From Haloterrigena salifodinae (GTDB taxonomy: Archaea; Halobacteriota; Halobacteria; Halobacteriales; Natrialbaceae), in the NCBI RefSeq assembly GCF_003977755.1, contig NZ_RQWN01000001.1, positions 636,995-700,994 on the forward strand: a DNA stretch of 64,000 nucleotides. The letters run 5' to 3'. The position numbers were made by a program, and so were the translations under genes. Below are positions 1-8,142 of this stretch, piece after piece. Below the pieces are notes generated by a model. It was not told the DNA's origin. It worked only from the letters and a program-made list of their open reading frames with translations, and did no database searches. Position 1 is the stretch's first letter. Each line of letters opens with the position of its first letter.

Positions 1-73
1 TCGCTTCCGGTGAAAACACAGCGCAACCTCAGGAGGGACACCCTACGCGTCGCTTACTCGAGAACTGTATCGG

Positions 74-197
74 AGAAGTGCTCCGTCAGGGATTCGAACC
101 ACAGTCGCAGCAAAGCTGCTCCCTGATTCGAATCCTGGGTTGCAGTCTTCGCTCACGGAATTGTTCGCGAAGAAGTGCTCCGTCAGGGATTCGAACC
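74..197. repeat. 27-bp direct repeat of the tRNA-Glu 3' end (attachment-site-like)
   Basis: Bases 74-100 and 171-197 are identical over 27 bp. The second copy is the T-arm and acceptor 3' part of the intact tRNA-Glu gene plus five flanking bases. A third, decayed relative lies at about 117-142 (TGCTCC...GATTCGAA.CCTGG with a short deletion). A duplicated tRNA 3' end is what tyrosine-recombinase integration leaves behind. No integrase is present on the right, so any element would lie to the left of the window or has been lost. The repeat is seen directly; the integration reading is inference. Confidence 0.75.
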
Positions 198-250
198 CTG
201 GTCATTGCCGTGAGAGGGCAATATGATTGGCCGGACTACACCAACGGAGC
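176..250 (-). tRNA. tRNA-Glu(CTC)
   Basis: The minus strand reads as a 75-nt cloverleaf. The acceptor stem is GCTCCGT/ACGGAGC with discriminator A. The anticodon arm is TTGCC-CTCTCAC-GGCAA, giving anticodon CTC (reads GAG). The T-arm loop is GGTTCGAATCC. CCA is not encoded. Its 3' end is duplicated just beyond the gene at 74-100. Confidence 0.95.
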
Positions 251-414
251 GTTCACTGCGTTCTCGCACCGAGCCTCGACGGACATCGTCCCTCTCGGCA
301 ACGGAGCGTGTACGTCCTTCGTCTGCATTCAATCGTTACGTCGTACGATGTTTAAGCATTCCGTTTCGATCCGAGAGTGTCCCACCGTCACACGGGTTTG
401 CCTGCTGACAGCAG

Positions 415-1647
415 TCATTCCTCGAAGGGCGATTTGGTCGCTTCGGGTTCGAACCCGTCGAGGCTGATGATGTTCTCGCGACCGACCCGGAGTTTGCTGA
501 TCGTGCCGTCCTCTTCCATATCGGAGAGGAGCATGCTGACCTTGGATTTCGACCAGCCCGTCTCCTCGACGATGTTGACCTGCTTCATGCGGCCGCCGTT
601 CTCGCGGATGAGTTTGACGACACGGTCCTCGTCAGTGAGCAGCTCTTCGTCGGTGAGCGGATCGGGCTCCGATTGGGTCTCTTGTACCGACGGCTCGTCG
701 TCGGCATCGCGCTCGGCCACGCCGGCCGTCGCGGCTGCCGCCGCCGGGGCCGACGAGGCAGACGCCTCGGAATCGTCCGGCTCCGCGACTGCGTCCGGCG
801 TCGGGCCGTCGCCGTCGTCGTCGGTCCGTCGGCGGTGATACCAGACGGCGCCGACGATGACGGCCAACGCGAGGAGGCCGGCCGCGGCGAGTTGCCACGT
901 CACGGCGCTCCCTTCGGCGACGCCGTCCCGTACGAACACCGTTCGCGGTTGCCCGTCGAGAAACTGCTGCTCGCCGCTCCAGCGGACCGTGTCCGTGTTC
1001 TCGAGCGAGTTTCCGGCGTACTGAGCGTCGGCTTCGGGATCGACGCGATCGAAGGTGAGACCGTCGCCGGCCTCGACCTCGATTACCTGATCATCCGCGA
1101 TGTAGAGGTCTTCGAAGACGTCGCCGACGGTAACGGTCCCGTCGTCGACGCGGGCGAACCCTTCCCAGGTGAACGACATTTCGACGATGCCGTGCGTTGT
1201 GCCCAACTGCTCTTCGACTCTCGCGGAGCGTCGGAAGTTCGTCGCTTCCATCTCGCGGTCGGTCTGCTCGGCGCCGCTGGCCGCCATGGCCTTCGAGGAG
1301 TTGACAAACCGCTGGTAGAGATCCGTCTCTTCGGACTCGAACTCCTCGGCGAACTCCTCGAACGCGTCCTGTTCTTCGGACGCGTTCTCGCCCTCGAACC
1401 GCCGTTCGTGGCGGATCGTCCACGTCGCGCTCCCGTTCTGGTGGACGGTGATCTCGAACGTCGTCTGATCGAAGTCCTGAGACTGAGCGATCGCGGGCTG
1501 TGACTGCGTCTCCGTCGGCGCGGTCGACTGTGCGTACGGCGACGGGTCGCTCGTGGCACCCGTCCCAGCCATCGCCGTCGGGACGCCGAGACCGGCGACA
1601 CAGAGCACGACGAGAACGACGGCGACGACGGAGACCGGCCGGTTCAT
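415..1647 (-). CDS. Secreted-domain, single-TM protein with C-terminal winged helix
   Basis: The protein has 410 residues. A signal-like N-terminus (1-27, hydrophobic, ending AMAG) is followed by an extracytoplasmic domain of about 220 residues rich in Glu and aromatic residues. One membrane segment near residues 248-269 is followed by an HRRR stop-transfer. A long Asp/Ala/Glu linker leads to a winged-helix domain at about 335-400, containing GGRMKQVNIVEETGWSKSKV and then a wing. This architecture is a recurrent haloarchaeal family of membrane-tethered HTH proteins. The outer domain probably senses something and the inner domain binds DNA, but the ligand is unknown. A TTTTTAG box at about 1670-1677 suggests a promoter close to the start. 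Confidence 0.8.
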   Translation of the reverse strand: MNRPVSVVAVVLVVLCVAGLGVPTAMAGTGATSDPSPYAQSTAPTETQSQPAIAQSQDFDQTTFEITVHQNGSATWTIRHERRFEGENASEEQDAFEEFAEEFESEETDLYQRFVNSSKAMAASGAEQTDREMEATNFRRSARVEEQLGTTHGIVEMSFTWEGFARVDDGTVTVGDVFEDLYIADDQVIEVEAGDGLTFDRVDPEADAQYAGNSLENTDTVRWSGEQQFLDGQPRTVFVRDGVAEGSAVTWQLAAAGLLALAVIVGAVWYHRRRTDDDGDGPTPDAVAEPDDSEASASSAPAAAAATAGVAERDADDEPSVQETQSEPDPLTDEELLTDEDRVVKLIRENGGRMKQVNIVEETGWSKSKVSMLLSDMEEDGTISKLRVGRENIISLDGFEPEATKSPFEE

Positions 1648-1858
1648 TCGTCTACCACTACGTGCCGCAGCTAAAAATCCTTGTGAATACGAGACTCTCG
1701 AGGCGACCGGCCGACATTCGAGTCGAGAGCCGATACCGTTCGGCTACAGACCCAAAATCGCACTCTGAGAGGGGATGAATCGGTGACGCACAGCGCTCGA
1801 GACCGACGCGTGTCGGGATGTCGATACGTACAAACGGGTCGACGGCGTATCGGCGGCT

Positions 1859-2437
1859 ATGATCGCCAATCTCGCACAGGGCGTCCAGGCGTTTACGAGC
1901 AACGTCTTTCTCGTCGACGGCGAGCGGACCGTGTTGGTCGACGCGGGAGCGAACTTCGACGTCGTCGCGGCCGTCCGGGAACGGGTCGACGACCTCGACG
2001 CCGTCGTGCTCACGCACACCCACCGGGACCACGTCGGCAATCTCGAGGCGGTGAAAGACGCCTTCGACGTCGACGCGTGGGGGTACGATACCTCGATCGA
2101 CGGCGTCGACCGCGCAATCGCGGACGAGGAGACGGTCCGCCTGGGCGACCATGAGTACGTCGCGCTCCACACGCCCGGCCACAAGAACGACCACCTCTGC
2201 TTTTACGCCGAGCGCCCGGGTGTCCTCTTCGCCGGCGACCTGATCTTCCAGAACGGGAGTTTTGGCCGGACGGATCTCGAGGAGGGCGACCGCGAAACCC
2301 TCATCGAAAGCATCGACCGCGTCCGCGCGCGGATCGATCCGGCCCTCGAGGAGATGCACACGGGCCACGGGCCGAGCGTGACGTCAGACCCGTACGATCA
2401 CGTCGAGCTCTCGGCGCAGATGGCGCGACAGGCCTGA
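1859..2437 (+). CDS. Metallo-beta-lactamase fold hydrolase (glyoxalase II-like)
   Basis: The protein has 192 residues. The metal-binding signature HTHRDH is at residues 53-58 (H53, H55, D57, H58). Further conserved metal ligands are seen in HTPGHKNDH (about 103-111) and FAGDLIF (about 123-129), and GHGP comes near the C-terminus. The length matches single-domain MBL hydrolases of the GloB type. The substrate cannot be read from the sequence; a thioester such as S-lactoylglutathione is unlikely to be native because haloarchaea use other thiols. The gene ends exactly where the convergent ABC ATPase gene ends, with no spacer. Confidence 0.85.
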   Translation: MIANLAQGVQAFTSNVFLVDGERTVLVDAGANFDVVAAVRERVDDLDAVVLTHTHRDHVGNLEAVKDAFDVDAWGYDTSIDGVDRAIADEETVRLGDHEYVALHTPGHKNDHLCFYAERPGVLFAGDLIFQNGSFGRTDLEEGDRETLIESIDRVRARIDPALEEMHTGHGPSVTSDPYDHVELSAQMARQA

Positions 2438-3619
2438 TTACCGTCGCTCTTCTGCCGACTGCGTCTCAAGTACGTGCGCGTCCGTCGGCGCGAACCCGAC
2501 GACGACGTCGCCGTCGATCGTCGCGTCACCACCGTCGTCCGCCCCGTCAGCTCCGTTGTCGCCCATACCGCCGTCAGTCGTCGCGGTCGCCCCGTTCTCG
2601 AGGCCGTCGGAGTCCGACGGGAGCTGCATCTCGGTATCGAACTGGAGCACGACCGATCCGGCGCTCCACCGCCCGTACGTCCGGACGTGCTCGCCGCGGA
2701 ACTCGCTCGTTTCGATCTCGACGGCGAACCGATTGGCGTCGGCGTCTCGAGCGAGCGCGGCCGGTCGGACGCAGAAACTCACGCGTTCCGCGCCGGCCGG
2801 GACGCCCGCGATCTCGAACTCGCGGTCGCTTCCGTCGACGGCGACCCGCGCCCGGTCGCCGTCGCGGCCGCGCACGGTCGCGTCGAAGACGTTGTTGTCG
2901 CCGACGAACTCGGCGACGAACCGCGTCGACGGCTCGCGGTAGATCTCCCGCGGACGGCCGACCTGCTCGATCCGGCCGTCGCGCAGCACCGCGAGGCGGT
3001 CCGAGATCGCTAGCGCCTCAGCCTGGTCGTGGGTGACGTAGACGGTCGTGATCTCGAGTCGCGACTGGATCCGTTTGAGCTGTCGGCGCAGCGACTCCCG
3101 GAGCCGCGCGTCGAGCGCGCTCATCGGCTCGTCGAGCAGGAGCAGGTCGGGTTCGGGCGCGAGCGCACGGGCCAGCGCGACCCGCTGGCGCTGGCCGCCC
3201 GACAGCTGATCGGGATCGCGATCGCCCATCCCCTCGAGGTCGACCAACTCGAGCAGTTCGCGGACGCGCTCGTCGACGCTCGTCCCTGCAGGCGGCTCCC
3301 GGTACCGGAGCCCGTAGCCGACGTTTTCGGCGACGCTCATGTGCGGAAAGAGCGCGTAGCTCTGAAAGACGACGCCGACGTCGCGCTCCTCGGGCGCCGC
3401 GTCGGTGACGGCCTCGCCGTCGAAGCGGACGGTTCCGTCGGTCGGCGCCTCGAACCCCGCGATCGCTCTGAGTGTGGTCGTCTTCCCGCAACCCGACGGC
3501 CCGACGAGCGTGAAGAACTCGCCGTCACGGACGGTCAAGTCGACGTCCCGTAGCGCGACGGTGCCGTTCCCGTCCGCGCCGTAGCGCTTGGTGACGCCCT
3601 CGAGTCGGAGTTCGGTCAC
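2438..3619 (-). CDS. Thiamine-type ABC transporter ATP-binding protein
   Basis: The protein has 393 residues. The start is GTG at 3619, overlapping the permease stop by 4 bp (GTGA). Walker A is GPSGCGKTT, the ABC signature is LSGGQRQRVALARAL, Walker B is LLLLDEP and the H-loop is VTHD. The C-terminal TOBE-like region carries a low-complexity Gly/Asp/Asn insert (about 340-370). The last gene of a substrate-binding protein-permease-ATPase operon, it energises import of the ligand bound by the upstream lipoprotein. The family includes ThiQ, FbpC and PotA; the neighbour's ThiB resemblance favours thiamine. A much longer open frame running back to 5464 is antisense-like noise over the permease. 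Confidence 0.85.
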   Translation of the reverse strand: MTELRLEGVTKRYGADGNGTVALRDVDLTVRDGEFFTLVGPSGCGKTTTLRAIAGFEAPTDGTVRFDGEAVTDAAPEERDVGVVFQSYALFPHMSVAENVGYGLRYREPPAGTSVDERVRELLELVDLEGMGDRDPDQLSGGQRQRVALARALAPEPDLLLLDEPMSALDARLRESLRRQLKRIQSRLEITTVYVTHDQAEALAISDRLAVLRDGRIEQVGRPREIYREPSTRFVAEFVGDNNVFDATVRGRDGDRARVAVDGSDREFEIAGVPAGAERVSFCVRPAALARDADANRFAVEIETSEFRGEHVRTYGRWSAGSVVLQFDTEMQLPSDSDGLENGATATTDGGMGDNGADGADDGGDATIDGDVVVGFAPTDAHVLETQSAEERR

Positions 3620-5520
3620 AGTTCGTACCTCCCGCCGACGCGATCGATGACGACGAAACTCGCCGCCGTGACGGCCAATAGCAGGGTCCCCATGGCGATC
3701 GCGGGCCCGGAGCGACGGCCCAGATAGCGTTCGACGGCGACCGGCATCGTGTAGTGCTCGCTCCCGCTGGCCAAAATCACCGTCGAAGAGAACTCGCCGA
3801 TCGAGACGGCGAAGGCGAAGGCCGCGCCGGCGACGATCCCGCTGGCGACCAGCGGGAGTTCGACGTCGAGCAGCGCCCGCGTTCGCGAGGCGCCGAGCGC
3901 GCGAGCGGACTCGACCATCGCCGGATCGAGGGTCGCGAGCAGCGGCGAGACGTTGCGCGTCACGAACGGGTAGGCGGCGACCGCGTGGGCGGCAACGATG
4001 GCGACCGCGCCCGTCACCTGAAGGCGCCAGCCGCCCGGGAGCGGAATACCGAAGACCAGCCCCTGCAGGAGCCCGATCCCGAAGACGACGCCGCTGACCG
4101 CCAGCGGGAGCATTGCGAGCGTGTCGACGAGCCGTCCGCTCCTGCCGGCCCGGACCGTCAGTACCGAGATCACGACGCCCATCGGGACCGCGACGGCCAG
4201 CGTCGCGAGCCCGAACAGTAGCGAGTTCCGGATCGCGGGGACCGGACGCGTCTGGAAGCTCGCGCCCTCGAGTTGGCGCTCGAGCAGGAACGCGTAGTTC
4301 CGGAGCGTGAACCCGGAGCCATCGGTGAAACTCCCGACGACCAGACTCGCCAGCGGGCCGACGAAGAGGACCAGCGCGACGAGGCCGTACCCCAGAACCG
4401 CGAGCCGCCGCGGCGAGAGCACCGTCCGCACGTCGGGGAAAAGCGCCTCCCTCGGCGGCGGCGACGGCGCCTGCGAGAACCCGGTCTGTGCTGACTCGTA
4501 CCTGAGGTAGGCGTAGGTCAGCCCCAGCGAGAGGATCGTCTCGAGGATCGCGAGCGAGGCCGCTTCCCCGTAGGCCAACCGCTGGACCCGGTCGTAGATC
4601 CAGACCTCGACGGTCGCCAGTTGGAGGCCGCCGAGCGCGAGCACGATGGGAAAGGTCATGAACGTGAAGATGAAGGTCAGCAGCGCGCCGGTAAGGACCG
4701 CCGGGACGAGTTGCGGCACGACGACGTCGCGGAAGGCCCGGCGCGGACTCGCGCCGAGGCTGCGAGCGGTCTCGACGGTTCGGGCGTCGACGGACTCCCA
4801 GGCGGAGACGGTCAGGCGGGCGACCAGCGGCGCGTTGTAGAAGGCGTGGGCCAGGATCACGATCGCGAGCGGACTCGTCTCGACGAACGCGAACGGACCC
4901 AGGCCGACGGCTCCGAACAGGGTGTTGAGCGTCCCCGTCCGCCCGAACATCGCATAGAAGCCGACGGCGACCATGATTCCAGGCAACACGAACGGCAGGA
5001 TCGTCAGCGACCGGAGCGTGCGCCGGCCGCGGAACTCGTAGTTCGCGAGGACGGCGGCGGCCGGGAGGCCGATCGCGACGCTTGCGACCGTTGACAGCGC
5101 GGCCTGATAGGCCGTGAAACCGAACAGCCCCTTCCGAACCGGCGGCGCGTCGACAGCGAGCCACGGCACCGGCAGGTCGACGCCGGGAACCGGATACGCG
5201 AGGGTCGGCGCGATCGACACCGCGGTGAGCCAGCCCGCGAGCGAGCCGAGATGCGCGCCGATCGCGAGCGGGTCGGCGAAGACGTCCGCGAGGACGCCGA
5301 AGTAGAACGGATCCGTCAGCACCTCGGCGACGTGGCCGAGCGTCGGCGATCCGTCCTCGAGGAGTGCCTCCACAAAGACGAGCCCGACGGGGAGGTAGAG
5401 CACGACGACGAGGACGGCCGCCGTCCCGAGCGCGGCCAGCGGGAGGGCGTGGCGCTCGAGCCACGCGCTGACGGCGCCGGCGGAGAGTCGATCGACGACG
5501 GAACGATCTGCGAGAGACAC
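3616..5520 (-). CDS. ABC transporter permease, fused double domain (ThiP-like)
   Basis: The protein has 634 residues and two complete BPD-type permease halves in one chain, about twelve membrane segments in all. Each half carries an EAA-like loop (ETARSLGASPRRAFRDVVVPQL near 230 and ESARALGASRTRALLDVELPLV near 540). The fused arrangement is typical of ThiP and iron permeases of the FbpB/AfuB group. It lies between the binding protein gene (15-nt gap) and the ATPase gene (4-bp overlap), so the three are one translationally coupled operon. Substrate assignment rests on the binding protein. Confidence 0.88.
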   Translation of the reverse strand: MSLADRSVVDRLSAGAVSAWLERHALPLAALGTAAVLVVVLYLPVGLVFVEALLEDGSPTLGHVAEVLTDPFYFGVLADVFADPLAIGAHLGSLAGWLTAVSIAPTLAYPVPGVDLPVPWLAVDAPPVRKGLFGFTAYQAALSTVASVAIGLPAAAVLANYEFRGRRTLRSLTILPFVLPGIMVAVGFYAMFGRTGTLNTLFGAVGLGPFAFVETSPLAIVILAHAFYNAPLVARLTVSAWESVDARTVETARSLGASPRRAFRDVVVPQLVPAVLTGALLTFIFTFMTFPIVLALGGLQLATVEVWIYDRVQRLAYGEAASLAILETILSLGLTYAYLRYESAQTGFSQAPSPPPREALFPDVRTVLSPRRLAVLGYGLVALVLFVGPLASLVVGSFTDGSGFTLRNYAFLLERQLEGASFQTRPVPAIRNSLLFGLATLAVAVPMGVVISVLTVRAGRSGRLVDTLAMLPLAVSGVVFGIGLLQGLVFGIPLPGGWRLQVTGAVAIVAAHAVAAYPFVTRNVSPLLATLDPAMVESARALGASRTRALLDVELPLVASGIVAGAAFAFAVSIGEFSSTVILASGSEHYTMPVAVERYLGRRSGPAIAMGTLLLAVTAASFVVIDRVGGRYEL

Positions 5521-5535
5521 GAATGGGGTGACCCG

Positions 5536-6618
5536 TTACTGGCCGGCGAACTCCTGGGCCCAGTCCTCGACCCAGCCGTCGAGGTTGCCCCGGAGATCGT
5601 CGTAGCCGAACGAGACCATCTCCTCCGGCGTGTGCGCGTACTCGTCGAACTCCTCGTCGAGGTCGACGTGCTCGTCCGCGACGGCCGGGTACTGGACGTT
5701 TCGGGTAGCGATCTCGGCCTGGGCTTCACTCGAGAGGACGAAGTCGAAGAAGTCGTAGGCGAGGTCGACGTCGCCGGCGCCCTCGAAGATCGCCATCCCC
5801 TCGGGGTTGGCGTAGCCCTGGTCGTCCGGGAAGGCGACCTGGTGGCGCGAGAAGTCGTAGTCGAACCGGTTGGCGTACACCTGGTCGGTCGAGTAGGAGA
5901 CGACCATCGATCGCTCGCCCTCCATGTACGCGCCCGAGTAGGACTCGCTCCAGCCGTCGAGGACGCGAACCCCGTTGTCCTCGAGTCGCTGCCAGTAGTC
6001 GAGGTACCCGTCCTCGCCGAAGGCGTCGATCGTCCACAGCAGGAACGCCTGTCCCGAATCGGCTTTCTGGGCGTTCTGGGCCAGCAGCGTGTTCTCGTAT
6101 TCGGGTTCGGTCAGATCCTCGAGCGACGCGGGTTCCGCGACCTCGGTTTCGTCGTAAACGAGGCTGATGTAGCCCATGTCGTAGGTGAGCGTGCGGCCGT
6201 GGGGATCCCCCAGCGCGAACTCGTCGCGGACGCGGTCGGCGCGCTCGAGTCGATCGCGGTCGAGTTCGCGAAAGAGAGCGCCGTCATCGAGTTGGTCGTC
6301 GACGCGCACCAGATCGTCCACGTTCAGCCCCAGGTAGACGTCGGCGTCGATCCCGGCGTCTCGATCGGCGCGCTGGACGTAGTGGTTGATCCCGCCGTCG
6401 GGCAGTTGCTTCCACTCGAGTTCGGCGTCGAACTCGTCCTCGAAGCGCTCCTTGAGCCACGGGCCGGCGGAGTCCTCCGTATCGATCATCGACTCGTACG
6501 TGACGACGGTGAGCGTTCCGTCGCCCTCCTCGTCGCCGCCGTCGTCCCGCGTCAGACAGCCGGCGACGCCGAGCGCCGATCCGCTTCCGATCGCACCGAG
6601 CAACGCGCGTCGTTTCAT
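5536..6618 (-). CDS. Thiamine ABC transporter substrate-binding lipoprotein (ThiB-like)
   Basis: The protein has 360 residues. The N-terminus MKRRALLGAIG...GVAGC has a twin-arginine-type start and a lipobox with Cys near residue 21, so it is probably exported by Tat and lipid-anchored. The mature domain begins LTVVTYESM, continues through GPWLKERFEDEF and ADVYLGLN, and later has YSTDQVY, QGYANPEGMAIF and FFDFVLSSEAQ. These match the layout of TbpA/ThiB thiamine-binding proteins (thiamine, TMP, TPP). It is the first gene of the operon; a palindrome sits between its TATA-like box and start. The ligand is inferred from family resemblance and could be another cationic solute. Confidence 0.82.
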   Translation of the reverse strand: MKRRALLGAIGSGSALGVAGCLTRDDGGDEEGDGTLTVVTYESMIDTEDSAGPWLKERFEDEFDAELEWKQLPDGGINHYVQRADRDAGIDADVYLGLNVDDLVRVDDQLDDGALFRELDRDRLERADRVRDEFALGDPHGRTLTYDMGYISLVYDETEVAEPASLEDLTEPEYENTLLAQNAQKADSGQAFLLWTIDAFGEDGYLDYWQRLEDNGVRVLDGWSESYSGAYMEGERSMVVSYSTDQVYANRFDYDFSRHQVAFPDDQGYANPEGMAIFEGAGDVDLAYDFFDFVLSSEAQAEIATRNVQYPAVADEHVDLDEEFDEYAHTPEEMVSFGYDDLRGNLDGWVEDWAQEFAGQ

Positions 6619-6630
6619 TACACGGTGGTT

Positions 6631-6650
6631 CCACTGAGTGGTCTTAATCC
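6631..6650 (-). promoter_or_regulatory. Promoter and palindromic operator candidate of the thiamine-type operon
   Basis: On the minus strand GATTAAGA (6643-6650) is a TATA-like box about 25 nt before the ATG at 6618, so the mRNA would be nearly leaderless. Immediately downstream, 6631-6641 is a perfect 11-bp palindrome, CCACTCAGTGG. A site between TATA and start is well placed for repression. The ThiR-like gene at 30462 is a candidate regulator, but binding is inference. Confidence 0.45.
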
Positions 6651-6806
6651 CTCTGATCGGCTATTCCGGCAACGGCTGCCGCCTGAACCGTCCTCGAGCG
6701 ACGTCGCGAGCGGAAAACCAGCTCGAATGAGGTTGACATTTTCGACTCGGACGGTACCAAAGGTCGATCGCCGGCAGCCGAGCGCGACGTTCGCTCCGAC
6801 CCCTCG

Positions 6807-7643
6807 TCAGACCGCTCGAGCCGCCTCGAGCAGCGCGTCGTAGGCGTCGGAATACGCGCGAGCGATCCGCGCCGGCGCCGCCCGCTCGTCGCTCCCGAGC
6901 GGCGGCAGGCGAATTCGGTCGATCGGATCGAGGTACTCGAGCACGTCGGGGACGCGCTTCTCGAGAGCGCCGTCTTTCGGGCTCGAACTGGCGATCTCGC
7001 AGGCCCGGCAGTAGCGGTCACTTGGGTAGATCCGGACGCGGCCGGGTTCGACGGCCGCGACGGCGCTGATCGCCGCGGGATCGAGCGACTGGAGCGGTTG
7101 CGCAATATCGCTGTAGGACTCGACGACCGCGACCTCCGTCGATTCGATCTCGGCGGCTAGCCCCTCGAATGCGGGGACGTACCGCCGCTCGGCGATCTCG
7201 TTGAATTCCGCGACGGTCTCGACGGCGACGGCGTCCTCGAGCGGGAGCGCCTCGGCGACCGCGTCCGGAATATCCGCGGTCGCGTTGCGCACGAACGTCG
7301 GACTGTCGTCGTCGCCCGGGCGGCCGACGCGGTCGACGAGGAACTCGCGATCGGACTTCCCCAGGAGTCCGGTCCCCTCGTCCGGCGTGGGTCGCCAGAG
7401 GCGGTGGACGGGGTTGAGCGCTTCCGGGTCGCGGTCGCGTCCCTCCGCGGCCGCGAGGCGCTTCGCGTCCTTGCCGTAGAGGCGGTCGTCAGCCAGCGCC
7501 GTCCGGCAGTCGTCGTGGTCGAACCAGTAGTCGTTGCCGGCGCGGGGCTTGTAGCCGACCGCGCCGGTGCGCTCGAGCAGGCCGACCGAGAACGTGGTCT
7601 TGCCGGCGTCGACGCGATCGGCACCGACCACGAGGAGGATCAT
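6807..7643 (-). CDS. P-loop ATPase, haloarchaeal conserved protein
   Basis: The protein has 278 residues. It starts MILLVVGADRVDAGKTTFSVGLL, a P-loop of the DAGKT type as in dethiobiotin-synthetase/MinD-like NTPases. A downstream VAVVESYSDIA resembles the switch region. A Cys pair CRAC appears near residue 215. No partner enzyme for biotin synthesis is nearby, so I do not call it BioD. The start overlaps the stop of the upstream 88-residue gene by 4 bp (ATGA), so the two are coupled. The function is unknown beyond nucleotide binding. Confidence 0.75.
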   Translation of the reverse strand: MILLVVGADRVDAGKTTFSVGLLERTGAVGYKPRAGNDYWFDHDDCRTALADDRLYGKDAKRLAAAEGRDRDPEALNPVHRLWRPTPDEGTGLLGKSDREFLVDRVGRPGDDDSPTFVRNATADIPDAVAEALPLEDAVAVETVAEFNEIAERRYVPAFEGLAAEIESTEVAVVESYSDIAQPLQSLDPAAISAVAAVEPGRVRIYPSDRYCRACEIASSSPKDGALEKRVPDVLEYLDPIDRIRLPPLGSDERAAPARIARAYSDAYDALLEAARAV

Positions 7644-7906
7644 TCTTTCAGGCCGTAGTAGCCGGGTTCATCGTCGGATCGCGGCTCGGCGACCACGAGA
7701 TCGTCCGCGTTGGTCATCACCCAGGGGATCGCCCAGTCCAGCAGGACGCTCTCGGTACCTTCGTCGATCTCGGCGTCGGCCTCGATCCCCTGCAGGAGGC
7801 GGGCGATCTCGTAGACGGTGTACATCTGGTCGTCCTCGAGCAACTCGTCGGGCGTGTAGAAGTCACAGGGCGGGAGACTCTCGAACTCGTCCTTTGGAAC
7901 GGGCAT
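7640..7906 (-). CDS. Small conserved haloarchaeal protein (DUF5827-like)
   Basis: The protein has 88 residues starting MPVPKDEFESLPPCDFYTPDELLEDDQMYTVYEIARLL and ending EPGYYGLKE. It is very acidic, with no membrane segment or known catalytic motif. I chose the ATG at 7906 rather than an upstream start because the added residues look unrelated to the acidic core. I recognise it as resembling a haloarchaea-only family (recalled as DUF5827; the number is from memory). It overlaps the P-loop gene by 4 bp, implying a shared process. Confidence 0.75.
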   Translation of the reverse strand: MPVPKDEFESLPPCDFYTPDELLEDDQMYTVYEIARLLQGIEADAEIDEGTESVLLDWAIPWVMTNADDLVVAEPRSDDEPGYYGLKE

Positions 7907-8142
7907 AGGCGACCGTAGACGCGCGCGCCACAAGACCGCACCGATCCCGGCACTCAGTTTCGGTTCCGGTTCCGAGTACAACTGCCGCTCGATTCGAGTT
8001 CACTGGGATCGAGATCGACGACCGGGGCGCGGCCGCCCCGACCGTTGACTGACCGGGTTCGAGTCGCGGTGGTCAACCGCCGCCCGACGCCAGTCCAGCT
8101 GCCGATCAAACGGCCAGTGCACTTTACGTACTCGACGCTCGA

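Noticed and set aside
78-467. 129-codon open frame over the tRNA-Glu region
   Set aside because: It reads through the repeats and tRNA DNA and has no protein-like composition.
2438-5464. 1008-codon open frame combining the ATPase with an antisense-like N-terminal part
   Set aside because: Only the ATPase part (from GTG 3619) has motifs; the first 600 residues are Arg/Pro-rich overlap of the permease gene.
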